64,000 nucleotides of DNA from an uncultured Mucilaginibacter sp. (GCF_913773635.1 NZ_CAJYGQ010000006.1:1-64000); one strand, 5' to 3'. Counted from the first letter of the stretch, positions 9,020-17,385 are shown. Numbers and translations are program-made. Notes: a model not told the origin generated them from the letters alone.

Positions 9020-9632
9020 TCCCTGCATCGTCAGCTTGCTTTTTAAAAGATGGCTTAAACATGGGCTTACGCACTGGTTGTGCTGCAACAGCTGTTTGCT
9101 GGGTGGCCGTTACCGGCTCGTTATCATGTTTAATTGAAAATTCTTTAGGCTTAAACGCAGCCTGGCGGCTGTTTAGTATCTCATATGCCGAAAAAGGTAT
9201 ATTTACGCTGGTTTGAGGTATTGCCTGCTTAGGTTTTATCCATTCAAGGTCGCCTTTACGCCACACATATACCAGGCCTAGTATTAAAATGCCTGCAAAT
9301 ACAAACATCTCTGTAAGCGAGAAAATCCCCCAGCGGTTATCAGTAGCTATTAAACTGGAGTTGGCATAAACTGTTGCCCACGGAAAAATGAAAACCATTT
9401 CAACGTCAAACAACAAAAAAATAAGCGCAATTACGTAAAAGCGGGTATTGAAGGGAATCCAGGCGCTGCCTACGGGTTCTTCGCCACACTCGTATGAAGT
9501 AAGTTTTTCGGGGTTAGGTTTATTAGGTGATATGAGCTTGTTTAAGAAAACAGTAACGCCCACCATAACAAAGCCCACAATTAAGAAGATGAATATCTTT
9601 CCAAATTCCGATATTTGCGAAACTTCGTTCAT
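9012..9632 (-). CDS. nuoA: NADH-quinone oxidoreductase subunit A with long C-terminal tail
   Basis: NuoA is a small three-helix membrane subunit of complex I. Helix 1 ([18 protein letters not shown]), the loop [20 protein letters not shown], helix 2 ([18 protein letters not shown]) and helix 3 ([15 protein letters not shown]) are all recognisable by about residue 122. The protein then continues for roughly 80 residues rich in Pro, Ala, Lys and Gln, unlike the usual 120-140-residue NuoA. The start at 9632 ([14 protein letters not shown]) is favoured: a TAnnTTTG element ends 5 nt before it, and the longer in-frame extension would run backwards through the divergent flavoprotein. Its ATG overlaps that gene's ATG by two bases (CATG at 9630-9633). 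Confidence 0.95.
   Translation of the reverse strand: MNEVSQISEFGKIFIFLIVGFVMVGVTVFLNKLISPNKPNPEKLTSYECGEEPVGSAWIPFNTRFYVIALIFLLFDVEMVFIFPWATVYANSSLIATDNRWGIFSLTEMFVFAGILILGLVYVWRKGDLEWIKPKQAIPQTSVNIPFSAYEILNSRQAAFKPKEFSIKHDNEPVTATQQTAVAAQPVRKPMFKPSFKKQADDAGNE
9610..9617 (+). promoter_or_regulatory. Candidate promoter of the flavoprotein, inside nuoA
   Basis: GATATTTG matches TAnnTTTG at 7 of 8 positions and lies 13 nt before the flavoprotein ATG, within the first codons of nuoA on the other strand. Confidence 0.4.
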
Positions 9633-10845
9633 GGATGCAAATCTAATAAAACAATCAAATTTTGATGCTATAATTATTGGCGGCGGTGCCTGCGGTTTAA
9701 TGTGCGCCGTACAAGCCGGCTTCCTGGGTAAAAAAACACTTGTTATAGAGCGTAATAACCGTCTGGGCGCCAAAATATTAATTAGCGGCGGCGGACGATG
9801 TAATTACACCAACCTTCATACTTCGGCACATCAATTTCTATCGGGTAACACACATTTCAGCAAGTCGGCCTTATCACAATGGACGGTTGATGATACGATA
9901 AACTTCTTTGAAACATATGGTATTTACGGACAGGAAAAAACACTAGGCCAGCTATTTCCTACCACTAATAAGGCCAAAGATATTGTAGACGTATTTAGCA
10001 GCTTGTGCGATGATTTGCAGCAAAAAGTTTGGCTTGATACCGAAGTAACATCAATTCAAAAGGAAGGCGATCAGTTTATAGTTACTTACCAGGGTAATAG
10101 GGGTAAAGGTGCACTACGTGTACCAAAGGCAGTAATAGCCTCGGGTGGGTTACCGGTACAAAAGCTGGGAGCCAGCGATTTTGGTTTGCGTACCGGAAAA
10201 GCTTTTGGCTTGAACGTTGTAAAGCCTATGCCAGCCTTAGTGCCTTTAACAATTACAGGTAAAGATCAATCATGGTATGAGCAATTATCAGGAAACAGTA
10301 TTTTTTGCCGCGTTTGGAACGACAGAATCAGCTTTGAAGAAAATATTTTGTTTACCCACTGGGGTTTAAGCGGTCCGGCCGTGTTGCAAATATCCTCATA
10401 TTGGCAGGCAGGTGAGGTATTTTATATTGATTTGCTCCCGCAGCAAAGAATGAGTGATGTGATAGCTGCCGAAAAGGTAAGCAATCCTAAAAAAACGCTC
10501 TTAAATTTACTGGCCACACTATTTACTCGCAAGTTTGCCGAGGCATTATCAGGTAGCTTGCCTGTTCAAAAAAACATTTCATCGCTTAGTAAAGTTGATG
10601 CTGAATTGGTTGAGCAGCTTGTTCATCAATTTAAAGTTAAGCCTGCAGGAGACAAAGGCTACGACAAAGCCGAAGTAATGCGCGGCGGTGTTGACACAGC
10701 CGAATTATCATCAAAAACGTTAGAGGCAAAAAAAGTGCCCGGACTATATTTTGGAGGTGAATGTGTTGATGTTACAGGCTGGCTTGGTGGTTATAATTTT
10801 CAATGGGCTTGGGCGTGTGGTTTTGTAATTGCACAACAAATCTAA
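9631..10845 (+). CDS. HI0933/YhiN-family NAD(P)/FAD-dependent oxidoreductase
   Basis: A 404-residue flavoprotein of the HI0933-like (BaiN/YhiN) family. The FAD-binding Rossmann motif IIIGGGACGLMCAV is at about residues 14-27, followed by the family motif GAKILISGGGRCNYTN, and by a C-terminal FAD block GLYFGGECVDVTGWLGGYNFQWAWACG. The physiological substrate is not known for most members. The start at 9631 ([19 protein letters not shown]) is favoured because the next Met lies inside the FAD motif; upstream in-frame starts would run antisense through nuoA. The gene is divergent from nuoA with no intergenic space at all. Confidence 0.93.
   Translation: MDANLIKQSNFDAIIIGGGACGLMCAVQAGFLGKKTLVIERNNRLGAKILISGGGRCNYTNLHTSAHQFLSGNTHFSKSALSQWTVDDTINFFETYGIYGQEKTLGQLFPTTNKAKDIVDVFSSLCDDLQQKVWLDTEVTSIQKEGDQFIVTYQGNRGKGALRVPKAVIASGGLPVQKLGASDFGLRTGKAFGLNVVKPMPALVPLTITGKDQSWYEQLSGNSIFCRVWNDRISFEENILFTHWGLSGPAVLQISSYWQAGEVFYIDLLPQQRMSDVIAAEKVSNPKKTLLNLLATLFTRKFAEALSGSLPVQKNISSLSKVDAELVEQLVHQFKVKPAGDKGYDKAEVMRGGVDTAELSSKTLEAKKVPGLYFGGECVDVTGWLGGYNFQWAWACGFVIAQQI
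9638..9645 (-). promoter_or_regulatory. TAnnTTTG promoter element of nuoA, inside the flavoprotein gene
   Basis: Minus-strand TAGATTTG is an exact match with only 5 nt to the nuoA ATG. It lies inside codons 3-5 of the divergent gene. The spacing is the same as at pdxH and at the MBL hydrolase gene. Confidence 0.6.
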
Positions 10846-10888
10846 CGCATATCTAATCTCCAATATTTTATAAGCGTTTAGAAAATAT

Positions 10889-10896
10889 TATATTTG
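10889..10896 (+). promoter_or_regulatory. TAnnTTTG promoter element of the GT87-like gene
   Basis: TATATTTG, an exact -7 match, 17 nt before the ATG. It overlaps the left arm of the dyad at 10892-10915. Confidence 0.55.
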
Positions 10897-10915
10897 TAAC
10901 CCCTTTGTTACAAAT
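10892..10915. promoter_or_regulatory. Dyad over promoter and start codon
   Basis: ATTTGTAAC and GTTACAAAT form a perfect 9-bp inverted repeat with a CCCTTT spacer. It covers the end of the -7 element and the A and T of the start codon. It may be a repressor operator, or an RNA hairpin that masks the start. Confidence 0.45.
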
Positions 10916-12122
10916 GAAACGCAGATTAAACCAATTATCGGCCTATACATTAGTTAGTGGTCTTTACTTTTTAGTATCCTTTTTTAGCTGGCTTTTTAAG
11001 TACTTTAACAACCGCTACAATAATTATTCAATTTTTAAGTACGTGTACTACCATACCGTACAGCAAAAAAATCTCTACAATTACTATCCTGCCGAATATG
11101 GTGACAGCAATCACTACGGCGTAGTTTTTAGTTTGATAATAGCTCCGTTTGCCTTGCTGCCCGATGGAGCTGGCTTTCTTCTTTTTTGTGTTTTAAACGC
11201 TGCACTTATTGTGTTAGCCATACGCATGTTGCCGTTGCCCAGCAAGCACAAAATGTTTATCATGTTGTTTAGTGTAATGGAGTTTGCCAATGCATCCCAT
11301 TATATTCAATTTAACGCCGTAATTACAGCCATCATAATATTTAGCTTTTTACTGGTTGAGGACGAAAAGGATGAATGGGCAACGTTATTTATTGTACTTG
11401 GAACGTTAATCAAACTATATCCCATTGTTGGAATCACATTTTTCTTATTCTCGAAGCATAAGGTGAAGTTTGTGATTTGGGGTTTTATTTGGACGGGCGT
11501 TTTTCTGGCATTGCCAATGTTAATTTCGAGCAGGCAATTTGTTCTTCAATGTTATATTGACTGGTACGAATCACTACATGCTAAAAACATAGAAAACCTT
11601 GGGCTTAATAGTTCGCAAGACATATCGGTTATGGGAACGGCAAGGCATTTAACACGTAATATAAACATACCCAACTGGCCTTTTTTACTGTTAGGCGTAA
11701 TGGGCTTTGGTTTACCGTTATTAAGGCTTAAACAGTATGCTTTTCAACGTTTCAGATACCAGGTGCTGGCTTCAGCATTAATGCTTATTGTATTGTTTAG
11801 TACCGGTTCAGAGCATCCCACTTATATAATTGCGGTAGTGGGCGCTACGCTGTGGATTTTTATGAAGGAGAAACCATTTACGCGTACAAATATTGTGTTA
11901 CTGGTTTTGCTTGTATTAATAACCGGTTTAGGGCCTACTGATGCATTTCCTAAATATATAAGGCATGAATTCATTAATAAATATGTAATGAAAGCATGGC
12001 CTTGCATTGCCGTTTGGTGTATAATTACCTATGAATTGATGTTTAAGAATTTTGCCAATGCAGGTGCTTTAACGCAAAAGAAGCAGCAAATAAATACTGA
12101 ACCCGAACTTGTTCTAGTATGA
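10914..12122 (+). CDS. DUF2029/GT87-like polytopic membrane glycosyltransferase
   Basis: A 402-residue membrane protein with about ten hydrophobic segments. The pattern fits the DUF2029/GT87 family of polyprenyl-phosphate-mannose-type glycosyltransferases: an N-terminal helix, a periplasmic loop with YYPAEYGDSNHYGVVFSLI, and GTLIKLYPIVGI in the middle, which is typical of this family. The donor and acceptor are unknown. The ATG at 10914 is preferred over an in-frame TTG three codons earlier. It is transcribed alone; its stop codon directly abuts the stop of the convergent gene at 12123, leaving no spacer and no visible terminator. Confidence 0.8.
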   Translation: MKRRLNQLSAYTLVSGLYFLVSFFSWLFKYFNNRYNNYSIFKYVYYHTVQQKNLYNYYPAEYGDSNHYGVVFSLIIAPFALLPDGAGFLLFCVLNAALIVLAIRMLPLPSKHKMFIMLFSVMEFANASHYIQFNAVITAIIIFSFLLVEDEKDEWATLFIVLGTLIKLYPIVGITFFLFSKHKVKFVIWGFIWTGVFLALPMLISSRQFVLQCYIDWYESLHAKNIENLGLNSSQDISVMGTARHLTRNINIPNWPFLLLGVMGFGLPLLRLKQYAFQRFRYQVLASALMLIVLFSTGSEHPTYIIAVVGATLWIFMKEKPFTRTNIVLLVLLVLITGLGPTDAFPKYIRHEFINKYVMKAWPCIAVWCIITYELMFKNFANAGALTQKKQQINTEPELVLV

Positions 12123-12812
12123 TTATTGTTTAGACCTGGCGCTTTTTAAGGCATTGTAGTATTTAATAAGGCCTTCCATTTTTGTGATGTTGAATTTACC
12201 TTGTTGAATAGCTTCAACCGCTTGTGGCTCATCGGCCATTATATCGGTCATCACATCTACAAAATTCATGGGTGTAACCTGCGACATGCCTGATACGCTT
12301 TCGCCAAAATAGTAGGTTGCACCCTTTGAACCGCCACGGCCGCCACCACTACCTAAACTTATACCAACACCGCCGCCGCCATATCCTCCAAAACCACCAG
12401 TACCTATACCGCCCGAAAAGCTTGGTGAAACCTTAAAGCCACCGCCGCTGCCATTGCTTCCGCCATAATAAGTATACAGCTTAAGCGGCTCATCTAATTC
12501 AACCTTAACAAAGTCAATTTCTGCTTTGGGCCACGTTTCGTATGATGGTGGGTGAGCAACAATAAAGCTATCTCTGCCCATTACAAAATATTTTATATCG
12601 CTGGCGCTTAGCTTAATTTCATTGGCTTTAGCATTTTCTTTATAAAAAATAAATCCTTCATTTTTTATAGGCCCTTTGCCGCTTTGCCCGGGTTGTATAA
12701 AGCCAATAACTTTATTGCCTTTAGTGTCATAAAAATAGCCGGGTTGCCACTTTTGTGAAAAAGCCGATACATAACCAAGCATCAGGAATAAAATGATTAA
12801 AATTGAGCGCAT
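12123..12812 (-). CDS. Secreted protein of unknown function with Gly-rich segment
   Basis: A 229-residue protein with a Sec signal peptide (MRSILIILFLMLGYVSAFSQ, cleavage after about residue 20). Residues ~22-115 form a domain starting KWQPGYFYDTKGNKVIGFI that is common in Bacteroidota secreted proteins. A segment at about residues 117-165 is mostly Gly and Ser and is probably flexible. The C-terminal ~60 residues look helical. I do not recognise a named family. It is probably periplasmic or surface-associated. Its stop directly abuts the stop of the GT87-like gene. Confidence 0.75.
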   Translation of the reverse strand: MRSILIILFLMLGYVSAFSQKWQPGYFYDTKGNKVIGFIQPGQSGKGPIKNEGFIFYKENAKANEIKLSASDIKYFVMGRDSFIVAHPPSYETWPKAEIDFVKVELDEPLKLYTYYGGSNGSGGGFKVSPSFSGGIGTGGFGGYGGGGVGISLGSGGGRGGSKGATYYFGESVSGMSQVTPMNFVDVMTDIMADEPQAVEAIQQGKFNITKMEGLIKYYNALKSARSKQ

Positions 12813-12850
12813 AACTTTTATATAACAAATAACGCTATTTTATTGAATAT

Positions 12851-13864
12851 ATGATGACCGTTGATTTACGCAGCGATACTGTAACCAAACCAACTCCCGG
12901 CATGCTCGAAGCTATGTGGAGTGCAAAAATAGGCGATGATGTTTTTGGTGAAGATGAAAGCATAAATGAGTTAGAGGCTAAATGTGCAGCCATATTTGGT
13001 ATGGAAGCGGCGTTGTTTTGTCCATCGGGCACCATGACAAATCAAATTGCCATCAAATGTTTCACACAGCCTTTGGATGAACTTATTGCCGATCAAACGG
13101 CGCACGTTTACCGTTACGAGGGTGGGGGCATAGCCTTTAACTCAGCCGTATCAACCCGCTTGCTTAACGGCGAACGCGGAATTTTGACGGCCGACATGAT
13201 AGCACCGGAAATAAATGAAGAAAATATACATTATCCAAACACCAGTTTGGTTGTATTGGAAAATACTGTAAATAAAGGCGGCGGTAAATGCTACACGCTT
13301 GAGCAAATTGCGCCCATAGCCGAACTTTGTAAGCAACGCGGGCTTAAATTGCATTTAGACGGGGCCCGCATATTCAACGCTCTTACGTATACAAAAGATA
13401 AAGCTATTGATTACAGTAAATATTTTGATGGTATATCGATTTGTTTATCAAAAGGTTTGGGTGCACCGGTTGGCTCTGTGTTACTGGCTAATAAAGCAAC
13501 TATTAAGTATGCACGTCGGCTGCGCAAGGTACTGGGTGGCGGTATGCGCCAGGCAGGTTTTTTAGCGGCTGCAGGTATTTATGCGTTGGATAACCATGTT
13601 GAGCGTTTAAGTATTGATCATAATCATGCCCGTACTTTAGCCGATGAGTTAAAGAGTTGTTCGTGGGTAAGTAAGGTGGTTGATGTTGAAACCAATATTG
13701 TATTGTTTGACACCGTGGATCCGGCCGAGTTGGTTGTGCAAAAACTTGCAGGCAGGGGAGTAAAATGTAACAGTACCGATGCCAACCGTGTACGTTTTGT
13801 TACGCATTTAGATGTAAGTGAATCACAGGTTGGATATACTTTGGAGGCTTTAAAAGGATTATAA
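12851..13864 (+). CDS. ltaE: Low-specificity L-threonine aldolase
   Basis: A PLP-dependent aldolase that cleaves L-threonine or allo-threonine to glycine and acetaldehyde. The 337-residue length is normal. The N-terminal VDLRSDTVTKPTPGM and GDDVFGEDESINELE are family signatures, HLDGARIFNA holds the PLP-interacting Asp and Arg, and SICLSKGLGAPVGS holds the PLP lysine. The first two codons are both ATG. It is divergent from the Gly-rich secreted protein with only 38 bp between starts. Allo-specific or beta-hydroxyaspartate-type variants cannot be excluded by eye. Confidence 0.93.
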   Translation: MMTVDLRSDTVTKPTPGMLEAMWSAKIGDDVFGEDESINELEAKCAAIFGMEAALFCPSGTMTNQIAIKCFTQPLDELIADQTAHVYRYEGGGIAFNSAVSTRLLNGERGILTADMIAPEINEENIHYPNTSLVVLENTVNKGGGKCYTLEQIAPIAELCKQRGLKLHLDGARIFNALTYTKDKAIDYSKYFDGISICLSKGLGAPVGSVLLANKATIKYARRLRKVLGGGMRQAGFLAAAGIYALDNHVERLSIDHNHARTLADELKSCSWVSKVVDVETNIVLFDTVDPAELVVQKLAGRGVKCNSTDANRVRFVTHLDVSESQVGYTLEALKGL

Positions 13865-13950
13865 ATAAACCGGCTTCTTTTTATGCTATAAGGGTATTGT
13901 ATGGCGTGCAAAAACTTAAACATTATTAAAATGTTGTAAGAAAAACGCCT

Positions 13951-15036
13951 ATGAACCGCCTGCTTAAGAAACTTGAAAAAATTGGTCGCGATCCAAAAAT
14001 AACCGCTAAGGCTGCCGGATTGCGCTACGTTGCTGATACCTCACCTGGCTACACGCGGAAGCCATCGGGTAAGGGATTTAGTTACTATGATGCAGATGGT
14101 AATCTTGTTAAAGACAAGGAGCTTATACAGCGCTTTAACAAAATGGTTATTCCGCCGGCTTATACCAACGTTTGGATATCGCCTATTGAAAATAGTCATC
14201 TTCAGTTTACCGGAACCGATGCTGCCGGGCGTAAACAGTACCGTTACCATGCCAACTGGAACAAATTGCGCAATCAGTCAAAGTATCACCGTTTGCAAGC
14301 ATTTGCCGCACATTTGCCCGCAATACGTAAGAGGGTAGATGATGATTTGCAGCGCCGTAATCTTGATCATGATAAGGTGTTGGCGCTTGTGGTTCGTTTA
14401 ATGGAACTTACCAGCATCCGTATTGGTAATGAGTCATACAAAAAGCTATATGGCTCATACGGGTTAACCACTATGCTGGATAAGCATGTTAAAATTGACG
14501 GCTCGAAGATTAATTTCGAATTTAAGGGTAAAAAAGGCGTTTACCATAAAATTGCATTACAAAGTAAAAAGCTGGCCCGTCTTGTAAAGCAGTGCCGTGA
14601 TATACCAGGCAAAGAGCTTTTTCAGTTTTTTGATGATGATGGAAAACGTTGTACCGTTGACTCGGGCGATGTAAACGACTACCTGAAACAAATTACCGGC
14701 GAAGACTTTACCGCAAAGGATTTCCGCACCTGGGCTGGAAGTGTAAGTTCACTATATGCGTTTAAAGAGGCGGGTGAATACGAAAATCAATCGCAATGCA
14801 AAAAAAATATCATCAGCGTGCTTGATAACGTTGCTCTAACTTTAGGTAACACGCGTACGGTTTGCAAAAAATATTACGTGCACCCTACCATTATCAAAAG
14901 CTATGAAGATGGTACATTATCTAAATACATTGAAGACCTTGATGAGGATAAGGATATTACTGCGTCAGAACTGAACACCGCTGAAAAAGCATTGCTAAAT
15001 ATTCTTGAACACGAAAAGCTGGCAGAGGCCAGCTAA
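13951..15036 (+). CDS. DNA topoisomerase IB (poxvirus/bacterial type)
   Basis: A 361-residue type IB topoisomerase that relaxes supercoils by transient 3'-phosphotyrosyl cleavage. Catalytic-pentad elements are visible: Arg157 in TSIRIGNESY, the lysine in the FKGKKG beta hairpin, Arg in KDFRTWAGS, Asn in LGNT (where eukaryotic and poxvirus enzymes have His), and the nucleophile Tyr309 in KKYYVHP. The N-terminal domain (GFSYYDADGNLV) matches bacterial TopIB. It lies 86 bp after the threonine aldolase gene, and 25 bp separates its stop from the convergent M56 gene. Confidence 0.93.
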   Translation: MNRLLKKLEKIGRDPKITAKAAGLRYVADTSPGYTRKPSGKGFSYYDADGNLVKDKELIQRFNKMVIPPAYTNVWISPIENSHLQFTGTDAAGRKQYRYHANWNKLRNQSKYHRLQAFAAHLPAIRKRVDDDLQRRNLDHDKVLALVVRLMELTSIRIGNESYKKLYGSYGLTTMLDKHVKIDGSKINFEFKGKKGVYHKIALQSKKLARLVKQCRDIPGKELFQFFDDDGKRCTVDSGDVNDYLKQITGEDFTAKDFRTWAGSVSSLYAFKEAGEYENQSQCKKNIISVLDNVALTLGNTRTVCKKYYVHPTIIKSYEDGTLSKYIEDLDEDKDITASELNTAEKALLNILEHEKLAEAS

Positions 15037-15061
15037 TCGTGCTTTTTGAAAACTTGTAAAC

Positions 15062-16876
15062 TCAATTAATTTTCTTTGGAGCGGCGGGCTTACCGGCTTT
15101 TTTGGTCTTAATGAATATAACGCCTCCAGCACCTTTATCGCCATAAGTTGTTGTTGCTTTGTCTTTGTGTACATCAATGCTTTCAATCAAATCAGGGTTT
15201 AATGCTTCGTAACCGCTTTGCGTTGAAGCTTTGCCGTCAATAATCCACAATGTTTCAGGGCCTTTTTCTTTTACCTTAATGGTGATCGGAACCTTGGTTT
15301 TTTCTTTTATTTCAATTTTGGGCAACGCTGCAACTTCATTTTTTATTTCATCGGTTATAACTTTATCGATACTGTCGCGCTTTTTTACTAATTCACTCAC
15401 CCTTGGAGATGTGCTTCTCAAAGTACCCAATAACGCCAATACGTCGCCGTCATTATTATTTCCCTGAATGTTTTTACCAGTACCAATAGGAACGATGCTG
15501 ATTTGTGCTTTATTTGATGCTGATTTATTTTCTGCACTTAGTTCCTTAAGCGCTTGCTGCAGTTGTTGAATTGTTCCGCCTTCTTTCAATTTTCTGGAAT
15601 ACATCACCACTGCCTGTTTATAAGCTCCGGCACCTATAGTTTTCAATGCATCAATATTCTTTAATATATCAATGCTTTCAATTTCAGACATATTGATGTT
15701 TTTGAAATCGGCATCAGTCCTTAAAGCAATGCCATCAAGTAGATATAATACCGTATCAGACTTTACAATATTGATTTTAGGGACAATTTTTATTTTAGGT
15801 GTATCAACACCCTTTACAGATGCGTTGCTCACAACGGTTGATTTCAATGCTAGCTGCTCAATGGGTTTAGTTGATGGAGCATTTTCTTTACTTGCAGTGT
15901 CAACTACTAGATATTTAGAAGCAGATTGATCAGCGCTAAAATCATTGAGTATATCGTTTGTATTACTTTGTACTTTCTCTATTGTTTTGCGTATAAAAGC
16001 AGCTTTGGTCGTGCCGAAGATTAACACAAGGCAAAGCGCAATAAGGCCAACAAACCCATAGCGGGCAAGACCAAACCTTGAAGATTTTTTTGAGTTCATC
16101 ATCATAATTCGTTTTTTAATGGTTGATATATTAAAATGGTTAACTACGGCGTTGGGGGAGGAATTTAAACTTGCATACAATAGACTGTACTGATAGCTTT
16201 TTGCATCGGTGCCTTGTTGCAGTATACTTCGGTCGGTTATAAACTCAAGATTTTCGGCAACGGCTTTCTTCATCATCCAAACGCCTGGGTTAAACCAATG
16301 AAAAATTAAGCTTAGTTCGGCTAATAAAATATCAAGCGTATGCCATTGCTTAACGTGAATATGTTCATGAGCTACAATTGAATGAAGCTCTTCATCAGCA
16401 TAATGGCGGGGATTGACATATATGCTTTGCCAAAATGAAAAAGGGTTAACTTTTACGTCAATTACACGCACTGGTATGCCAAAGATGTTTGCAGGCTTTG
16501 ATTTGAAGTGTATGTTAAACAGCGACCAGAACTGGATAAGCAATCTTACACACATTACCGCAACTCCCACCCAAAACGTAGCTATAAGCCAATTCCAGTA
16601 ATGATGTTCAACAGGGTTAGCAACATATATAACTGTATTGCTCATTCCGTTAACAACAGCCTTTAAGGGCTGCAATGGCACCGCAAGCTTTTCATTACCT
16701 TGTATAAGCCAATCAATATTTACAAATGGGTAAGCGGTAGAGAATAATATGGCCGCTACAAGGTATACACGGTTGAGCGTATAAAACGTGAGTTTACGTA
16801 GCACACCGTAGTAGCCAATGCAAAACAGCACCAGCGCCACATTTACTTTTAATAAGTATATTATTAAAGCCGGCAT
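15062..16876 (-). CDS. BlaR1/MecR1-type M56 metallopeptidase with two TonB plug-like segments
   Basis: A 604-residue inner-membrane sensor-protease. Helices lie near residues 3-23, 36-56 and 95-118, followed by the zinc motif HEHIH (170-174) in VAHEHIHVKQWHTLD, and a fourth helix near 275-293. By homology the protease domain cleaves the partner repressor, the BlaI-like protein encoded 5 bp upstream. Instead of a penicillin-binding domain, the ~310-residue C-terminal region contains two copies of a TonB plug-like pattern: LYLLDG...IESIDILK...YKQAVVMYSRK, and LWIIDG...IESIDVHK...TTYGDKGAGGVIFIKTK at the very end. Similar M56-plug architectures occur in Bacteroidota. The signal sensed is unknown. 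Confidence 0.9.
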   Translation of the reverse strand: MPALIIYLLKVNVALVLFCIGYYGVLRKLTFYTLNRVYLVAAILFSTAYPFVNIDWLIQGNEKLAVPLQPLKAVVNGMSNTVIYVANPVEHHYWNWLIATFWVGVAVMCVRLLIQFWSLFNIHFKSKPANIFGIPVRVIDVKVNPFSFWQSIYVNPRHYADEELHSIVAHEHIHVKQWHTLDILLAELSLIFHWFNPGVWMMKKAVAENLEFITDRSILQQGTDAKSYQYSLLYASLNSSPNAVVNHFNISTIKKRIMMMNSKKSSRFGLARYGFVGLIALCLVLIFGTTKAAFIRKTIEKVQSNTNDILNDFSADQSASKYLVVDTASKENAPSTKPIEQLALKSTVVSNASVKGVDTPKIKIVPKINIVKSDTVLYLLDGIALRTDADFKNINMSEIESIDILKNIDALKTIGAGAYKQAVVMYSRKLKEGGTIQQLQQALKELSAENKSASNKAQISIVPIGTGKNIQGNNNDGDVLALLGTLRSTSPRVSELVKKRDSIDKVITDEIKNEVAALPKIEIKEKTKVPITIKVKEKGPETLWIIDGKASTQSGYEALNPDLIESIDVHKDKATTTYGDKGAGGVIFIKTKKAGKPAAPKKIN

Positions 16877-16881
16877 ACAGG

Positions 16882-17244
16882 TTATGGTTTTTGGTTTTCA
16901 ATCAGGTTAATTATTTCCTTCAATTCTTCGGCACTTATCTTCTTGTCTTTTGCAAAAAAGGTTACCAACTCTTTGTAAGAGTCCTGGAAATAGTTACTTA
17001 CAAAGCCTTTCATAAAGCGCTTTTTATAGTCTTCCTCCTTAATTACCGGGAGGTACTTAAAGCTGTTACCCTGTTTAATGCTTTTAACAAATGCTTTGCG
17101 TTCTAAATTTTTTACCGTTGAGGCCAAAGTGGTATAGGGCGGTTTAGGTTCGGGTATTAAATCCAAAAAATCCTTAATAAAACCTTCGCCGGCCTGCCAT
17201 ACTGCCTGCATAGCATCTTCTTCTTGTTGTGATAATTTTTCCAT
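16882..17244 (-). CDS. BlaI/MecI/CopY-family transcriptional repressor
   Basis: A 120-residue winged-helix repressor starting MEKLSQQEEDAMQAVWQAGEG, which is the usual N terminus of the BlaI family; the AMQAVW segment starts the DNA-binding helices and a C-terminal dimerisation region follows. The start at 17244 is chosen because the upstream in-frame extension would cover the two operator-like palindromes. It is the first gene of a repressor-protease pair with the M56 gene 5 bp downstream, so the pair is probably autoregulated and induced when the M56 protein cleaves the repressor. Confidence 0.92.
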   Translation of the reverse strand: MEKLSQQEEDAMQAVWQAGEGFIKDFLDLIPEPKPPYTTLASTVKNLERKAFVKSIKQGNSFKYLPVIKEEDYKKRFMKGFVSNYFQDSYKELVTFFAKDKKISAEELKEIINLIENQKP

Positions 17245-17248
17245 TATT

Positions 17249-17284
17249 CTACGATAACTTCGTAAATCTACGAAAGTTTCGTAG
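17249..17284. promoter_or_regulatory. Paired operators of the BlaI-like repressor
   Basis: Two 17-bp dyads, CTACGATAACTTCGTAA (17249-17265) and CTACGAAAGTTTCGTAG (17268-17284, perfect), lie 19 bp apart centre to centre, directly upstream of the repressor ATG. A near-match promoter element (minus-strand TAGATTTA, 17263-17270) lies between and over them, so bound repressor would block it. Confidence 0.75.
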
Positions 17285-17356
17285 ATAGTAAAATTTATTT
17301 TATTTTTTCTGATATGGTTTTGACCTGACCTTAACAATACTCCGCGTTTAACTAAG

Positions 17357-17364
17357 TAAGTTTG
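17357..17364 (+). promoter_or_regulatory. TAnnTTTG promoter element of the SDR gene
   Basis: TAAGTTTG, an exact match, 21 nt before the ATG at 17386. It lies about 75 bp from the BlaI-type operators. Confidence 0.55.
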
Positions 17365-17385
17365 TGATTATACATTAAACTGCTT

